NCBI GenBank assembly: GCA_003224515.1
Contig: QHZC01000057.1
Location: forward strand, 1 to 8,851
DNA: 8,851 nt
Direction of reading: 5' to 3'
DNA from: Acidobacteriota bacterium
Lineage (GTDB): Bacteria > Acidobacteriota > Terriglobia > Acidiferrales > UBA7541
Under the pieces are notes generated by a model. That model was not told where the DNA came from, searched no databases, and saw nothing but the letters and a program-made list of their open reading frames with translations. Shown piece by piece: positions 5,408 to 8,851 of this stretch (position 1 is the stretch's first letter; the number at the start of each line of letters is the position of its first letter). A program made the translations under genes and the position numbers.

Positions 5408-6207
5408 AGGGGGCTTCCGGCAGATCGCGAGAGGCGGGCTTTACGCTCATCGAGCTGCTTGTCGCTCTGGGCATTTTTCTCCTAGTCTGTGGTGCCGCGT
5501 TCACTCTGCTGGGTTCCTCGCAACAACGCTACCAGACTGAATCACAAATGCTGACCTCATTTCAAGAAGCCCGGCTTGGCCTGGACCAAATCGTGCGGGA
5601 CGTCAACGATGCCGGCTATCCGCCGCCAAGCTTCTTTGATAGCAGCCGTCCTGACAAATCCGCGAGCTCTCCTTTTGGATGGAGCCCCGGTTACACCGTC
5701 CTGATTCCCTGCTCGATTGGCATTAACTGCATCTCGCCGGGGGATTTCGACATCATCATCGAGACAAACCCTACTCCGCTGGACCCCTCGAGCAAGGTTC
5801 AATGGATTCGCTACCAATTGGTGGGCACCACGCTCATGCGTGGACAGGCTGACAAAATCCCTTCCGATGACCCCGTTTGGGACACCTCTTCAAAGCTCGT
5901 GCCCTTCGTCCAAAACGTTGTAAATAACGTTTGTCCCGCGCAGATCTCACAATGTCAAACGGCGTATCCGGGATTGTTCCCCGGAGGAAATCCCGTGCCG
6001 ATCTTTGCATACACCTGCGATACTCCAACAGCGCCACAGCCTCAACCTCCTCCCTGTCCCTCCGCTGGAGCGGATAATTCCCCAGCGAACATTCGGGGCG
6101 TCACCGTCACCCTCATCGTTGCCGCCGCTCTTCCGGATGCCACGACGGGGGAACCGCGTCTCGTGCAGCTGAGCGGGCGTGGCCGCCGCATCAATCCCAA
6201 CAAATGA
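5404..6207 (+). CDS. pilW: PilW-type minor pilin with three cysteine pairs
   Basis: This 267-residue minor pilin has a 12-residue leader (MKGASGRSREAG), prepilin cleavage G12|F13 and Glu17 at +5 in the classic GFTLIELLVALGIFLL helix. The helix SFQEARLGLDQIVRDVNDAG and its continuation YPPP are typical of PilW/PilJ-like pseudopilins. The globular domain has six cysteines in three close pairs: C103/C109, C177/C184 and C205/C218, the last flanking a proline-rich loop (DTPTAPQPQPPPC). In an oxidising periplasm these could form local disulfides. The core ends GVTVTLIVAAALPDATTGEP and QLSGRGRRIN, matching the end of the C-terminal domain in such proteins. The start overlaps pilV by four bases; pilX follows after 16 bases. 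It is complete with no lesion. PilW versus PilJ-like naming is not certain; membership in the minor pilin set is. Confidence 0.85.
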   Translation: MKGASGRSREAGFTLIELLVALGIFLLVCGAAFTLLGSSQQRYQTESQMLTSFQEARLGLDQIVRDVNDAGYPPPSFFDSSRPDKSASSPFGWSPGYTVLIPCSIGINCISPGDFDIIIETNPTPLDPSSKVQWIRYQLVGTTLMRGQADKIPSDDPVWDTSSKLVPFVQNVVNNVCPAQISQCQTAYPGLFPGGNPVPIFAYTCDTPTAPQPQPPPCPSAGADNSPANIRGVTVTLIVAAALPDATTGEPRLVQLSGRGRRINPNK

Positions 6208-6223
6208 GGTCAGGCGAATTTAG

Positions 6224-7666
6224 ATGAAAGCGGAAACGTCAATGCCAAAACGTCGGACGGAAAACGGCATCGCCCTGTTGATTTCGATCTTCGTCTTGCT
6301 GCTGATCAGCATCGTGGCCATTGCCTTGATCGTTTCTTCGGGCACGGAATCGGCTCTTGCCGGCAACTATCGTTCCTCCACCGCTGTTTACTATGCGGCG
6401 CTCTCTGGCCTGGAAGAAGCGCGCGGGCGGCTACTGGGCAAGAACCCCAATGCTTTCAAGGTCACCAACCCGATAGGATTCTTGCCGGTCGCCGGGACTC
6501 CGCTCAACATCGGGGACGCCTATTACGTGATTAATCCTGTGCCGGGAGAAACTGTGGCGCCGTGGGACGTGGCCACAAGCACCACGTATCCGGATCTTGA
6601 ATTTGGGGTGGAGTTCGGCAGCAGTGGCTATGCGCAGCCACCTAACGCTTCGCTGTCAGCCAACTCCGTTTCCACCGTTGCTGGGATTCAGGGGCCGCTC
6701 TTCAAGTGGGTCCGCATCAACGCGGTTTCCGAGAAATCCCTCAACATCGATGTTGACGCCGACGGAAATCCGGACTCTATGACCCCCCTCTACTACGACG
6801 GAGTACATTTTAGCAACAGCGGATCGACGAACCAGCAGGTGCTGGAACTCACCGCCTTTGCCTCTCTGCCAAACGGCAGCCAAAAGTTGATGCAGTACCT
6901 GGTGGCAAGCACTCCACTGAATTTGAATTTCCGCGCGGCACTAACGCTGGATGGAAATAATGTGCAGTTTACCGTACCGAATACGAGTAACTTCTGGATC
7001 AGGGGAAATGATCAATATAGCGCAGGGAGCTGCAATCCGGGTTCGAGCGTCGTAGACGCAGTGGGATATACCAACAATTCAGATTCGAGTTACTCGAACA
7101 TTACCTCCGCAATTCGTTCATCGCCCCCCCCTCAAGACCGGCGGGGCAACTACACGAATGGCATGGCTTCAACTCCAGATGTCAATTACGAAACTTTATC
7201 TCCAACTATGCAGACGGTGGCAGGTCTGAACACTCTCGTGCAGACGATCATGGAAAATGCGGACGTAGTCGTCAATGGGAATGCAACCCAGTCGAGTATG
7301 CCGGCCGGCATGTCAGCTTCTAATCCGATGACTATTGTCATTAATGGCGATTTGACGTTCAATGGCTGGCAAAGCACCGGGTACGGGCTTCTTCTCGTGA
7401 CTGGGACATTTACGTTTGATCCGGACGCAACGTGGAATGGGATTGTTCTAGTGATTGGGCAAGGCAAGGTGTACTCGCATCAGGGTGGTAACGGCCAATT
7501 CAATGGTGCTGTGTTTCTAGCGAGCTCTGATCCTCTTGTAGCCCCTTTCTTCGACTTTACTTCGTCGTCCGGGAGCAATGGCATTTACTACAGTAGTTGC
7601 TGGATCCAGGCAGCGATGCCGACTATGCCTTACAAAATCCTCTCCTTTCACGAAATCTCCCAGTAA
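6224..7666 (+). CDS. pilX: PilX-type minor pilin, PilX N-terminal domain protein with beta-rich C-terminus
   Basis: This 480-residue protein begins with a basic leader and NGIALLISIFVLLLISIV, the PilX N-terminal domain. Cleavage would be G15|I16. The +5 residue is not Glu, as in GspK/PilX tip-like subunits, which sit at the end of the filament. ESALAGNYRSSTAVYYAALS and LEEARGRL complete the conserved helix. Residues 176-184, DVDADGNPD, fit a DxDxDGxxD calcium-loop pattern. The C-terminal region (about 347-436) has strand-turn repeats such as VVNGN, IVINGDLTFNG, TGTFTFDPDATWNGIVLVIG and GQFNGAVFL, suggesting a beta-helix or stacked sheet. Only two cysteines occur late (SCNPGS, YSSCW). ATG 6224 has AGG at 6212-6214 upstream; ATG 6242 is an alternative giving a nine-residue leader. 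It is last in the operon; no PilY1 or PilE gene follows. Confidence 0.82.
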   Translation: MKAETSMPKRRTENGIALLISIFVLLLISIVAIALIVSSGTESALAGNYRSSTAVYYAALSGLEEARGRLLGKNPNAFKVTNPIGFLPVAGTPLNIGDAYYVINPVPGETVAPWDVATSTTYPDLEFGVEFGSSGYAQPPNASLSANSVSTVAGIQGPLFKWVRINAVSEKSLNIDVDADGNPDSMTPLYYDGVHFSNSGSTNQQVLELTAFASLPNGSQKLMQYLVASTPLNLNFRAALTLDGNNVQFTVPNTSNFWIRGNDQYSAGSCNPGSSVVDAVGYTNNSDSSYSNITSAIRSSPPPQDRRGNYTNGMASTPDVNYETLSPTMQTVAGLNTLVQTIMENADVVVNGNATQSSMPAGMSASNPMTIVINGDLTFNGWQSTGYGLLLVTGTFTFDPDATWNGIVLVIGQGKVYSHQGGNGQFNGAVFLASSDPLVAPFFDFTSSSGSNGIYYSSCWIQAAMPTMPYKILSFHEISQ

Positions 7667-7677
7667 GAGTTTCTCAC

Positions 7678-7693
7678 TGAGAGGCATCTCTCA
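7678..7693 (+). terminator. Hairpin just after pilX, possible 3' end of the pilin operon
   Basis: TGAGAG (7678-7683) and CTCTCA (7688-7693) pair perfectly around GCAT, twelve bases after the pilX stop. There is no clear T-run, so intrinsic termination is uncertain. A second GC-rich hairpin, TGCGCAG/CTGCGTG with two wobble pairs at 7721-7738, lies before the hslV promoter. Confidence 0.3.
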
Positions 7694-7763
7694 ATTCTCC
7701 AGGTAGCGGCCCCAGGTGCTTGCGCAGCGCTCTGCGTGAGCGGCTTCTCGCACTTCTCTGCTT

Positions 7764-7792
7764 TTGGCGCTGCCGCTCGACGGCGCTATAAT
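7764..7792 (+). promoter_or_regulatory. Sigma-70-type promoter of hslV
   Basis: TTGGCG (7764-7769) and a perfect TATAAT (7787-7792) are separated by exactly 17 bp. The expected start is near 7799, giving a leader of about 27 bases with GGAG at 7814-7817, eight bases before ATG 7826. This is the clearest promoter in the window. No heat-shock sigma-32 style boxes are seen. Confidence 0.8.
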
Positions 7793-7825
7793 GTCTGGAT
7801 GCCAAACAGCCGGGGAGACGCACAG

Positions 7826-8350
7826 ATGCACGGCACCACGGTTCTGTGCGTGCGCAAGGATAGTAAGGTCGTGCTAATCGCCGATGGCCAGGTGACTATG
7901 GGCGATCATGTGATGAAGCACACCGCGCGGAAGACGCGCCGCCTTTACAATGACAAGGTCGTTGCTGGCTTCGCCGGCTCCACGGCCGATGCGATCACAC
8001 TTTTTGAGCGCTTCGAAGGCAAGCTACAGGAATTTTCTGGCAATCTCCAGAAAGCCGCGGTCGAGCTGGCTAAGGAATGGCGCAAGGATCGCGCGCTTCG
8101 CCATTTGGAAGCCCTGCTGATTGTTGCCGACACCAAGGGCACTTTCATTCTTTCCGGCAACGGCGACGTCATTGAGCCGGACGACGGTCTCGTGGCCATC
8201 GGTTCGGGCGGCACGTACGCCTTGGCCGCCGCGCGCGCGCTTTTGAAGCATTCGAAACTCACCGCTAAGGATCTGGCCATGGAGGCCATGCGTATCACCA
8301 GTGAGATTTGCATTTTCACCAACGCTAATTTTACAGTCGAAGAGCTCTAG
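7826..8350 (+). CDS. hslV: HslV (ClpQ), peptidase subunit of the ATP-dependent HslVU protease
   Basis: HslV is the threonine peptidase that forms a double hexameric ring in the cytoplasm and degrades unfolded or regulatory proteins when capped by HslU. ATG 7826 is chosen because GGAG lies eight bases upstream within the leader from the 7799 start point; this gives MHGTTVLCVRKD, like the FHGTT start of Thermotoga-type HslV. Removal of MHG would expose Thr4 as the N-terminal nucleophile. Family signatures follow: ADGQVTMGDHVMKHTARKTR, RLYNDKVVAGFAGSTADA, AAVELAKEWRKDRALRHLEA, SGNGDVIEPDDGLVAIGSGG and ITSEICIFTN. The product is 174 residues, the normal size. An in-frame ATG at 7799 coincides with the predicted transcription start and could give a leaderless form with nine extra residues. 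hslU follows after 131 bases. Confidence 0.96.
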   Translation: MHGTTVLCVRKDSKVVLIADGQVTMGDHVMKHTARKTRRLYNDKVVAGFAGSTADAITLFERFEGKLQEFSGNLQKAAVELAKEWRKDRALRHLEALLIVADTKGTFILSGNGDVIEPDDGLVAIGSGGTYALAAARALLKHSKLTAKDLAMEAMRITSEICIFTNANFTVEEL

Positions 8351-8380
8351 GGGCGTTCAATCGTGAAGGGAAGGAAGCAT

Positions 8381-8409
8381 TTGAAGTTGAATGACATTTT
8401 TGGTTTATT
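8381..8409 (+). promoter_or_regulatory. Possible second promoter between hslV and hslU
   Basis: TTGAAG (8381-8386) and TTTATT (8404-8409) are 17 bp apart in an AT-rich patch of the intergenic stretch. The match to consensus is only partial. If real it would allow hslU to be made without hslV. Confidence 0.25.
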
Positions 8410-8481
8410 CTGCAGCCTTCCGGAGGCCGGGGGTAAGAATACGGTAAGCTATTTTCGCGCATCAAAGGAACTGAGCAACTC

Positions 8482-8851
8482 ATGACGAGTAAGTCCGAAA
8501 AGGAATTGATCTACGCGCCGGGAGGTAATGGCGCCGAGCCCGTCGAAGGGCAGGAACTTCTCCCCGCTCTCGATGACATGACGCCGCGCGAAATCGTCGC
8601 CGAGCTCGACAAGTACATCGTCGGGCAAACTGACGCCAAGCGCGCCGTCGCTGTGGCTTTGCGCAATCGAGTCCGCCGCCAGAAGCTTCCGCCGGAAATC
8701 GCTGAAGACGTTTTGCCCAAGAACATTCTGATGATCGGCCCTACCGGGGTCGGAAAAACGGAAATCGCGCGGCGTCTGGCGCGTCTCGCCGGCTGCCCCT
8801 TTATCAAGGTCGAAGCTTCCAAGTATACCGAAGTCGGCTACGTCGGACGCG
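8482..8851 (+). CDS. hslU: HslU (ClpY), ATPase/unfoldase subunit of the HslVU protease, 5' part (3' truncated by window)
   Basis: HslU is the AAA+ ATPase ring that unfolds substrates and feeds them into HslV. About 123 N-terminal residues are present. After a short acidic lead (NGAEPVEGQELLPALDD) comes MTPREIVAELDKYIVGQTDA, KRAVAVALRNRVRRQKLP and the family signature LPKNILMIGPTGVGKTEIAR with the Walker A motif GPTGVGKT at residues 86-93. The KVEASKYTEVGYVGR segment carries the GYVG pore loop at 119-122 that grips substrates. The lead of about 30 residues before TPREIV is longer than in E. coli HslU, which starts almost at that motif. ATG 8482 is preceded by AAGGA at 8465-8469, 12 bases away, a somewhat long spacing. 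It is intact as far as seen. Confidence 0.95.
   Translation, partial: MTSKSEKELIYAPGGNGAEPVEGQELLPALDDMTPREIVAELDKYIVGQTDAKRAVAVALRNRVRRQKLPPEIAEDVLPKNILMIGPTGVGKTEIARRLARLAGCPFIKVEASKYTEVGYVGR

Noticed and set aside
7736..7825. Extended hslV start at GTG 7736
   Set aside because: It lies upstream of the promoter's -10 box and would not be in the transcript from that promoter; HslV needs a short propeptide.
1..8851. CRISPR arrays, tRNA or rRNA genes, insertion sequences, toxin-antitoxin or defence genes
   Set aside because: No repeat-spacer pattern, tRNA-like CCA/T-loop arrangement, transposase motifs or terminal repeats were seen on either strand.

Overview
The window looks like chromosomal DNA of an uncultured or environmental member of the Acidobacteriota (Terriglobia-like). 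This is an inference from moderately high GC, a FimT-PilV-PilW-PilX minor pilin cluster beside hslVU, and secreted and membrane protein types I associate with that phylum. No mobile element, CRISPR array, tRNA or rRNA was recognised, and I see no clearly new multi-gene system.

Layout, all on the + strand: (1) 1-383, the C-terminus of PurK (purine biosynthesis). (2) 384-2257, a zone of decayed genes. It holds a small membrane protein whose conserved pieces lie in three successive frames, an N-terminal scrap resembling an MBL-fold hydrolase, and a class-I glutamine amidotransferase-like (peptidase C26) hydrolase split by a frame change at the point where its conserved VNSxHHQ segment is missing. 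(3) 2313-3955, an intact FabG-like SDR oxidoreductase overlapping a secreted protein of lipoprotein-sorting type; the second gene's ribosome binding site lies inside the first gene. (4) 3956-4243, a leader region with a strong inverted repeat. (5) 4244-7666, an operon of four type IV pilus minor pilins/pseudopilins (FimT/GspH, PilV, PilW, PilX), each with a prepilin-like N-terminus. (6) 7667-8851, hslV with its own well-formed sigma-70-type promoter, then the start of hslU, which runs off the window.

Working together: the four pilin-like proteins would form the priming/tip complex of a type IV pilus or related secretion pseudopilus, processed by PilD and assembled by core genes outside the window. 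HslV and HslU form the ATP-dependent cytoplasmic protease. The most interesting points are EF-hand-like acidic loops in both FimT and PilX, six cysteines in three close pairs in PilW, the dyad ahead of the pilin operon, an apparently leaderless extended -10 promoter preceded by 21-bp-phased direct repeats ahead of the amidotransferase relic, and the clustering of three broken genes between intact ones.
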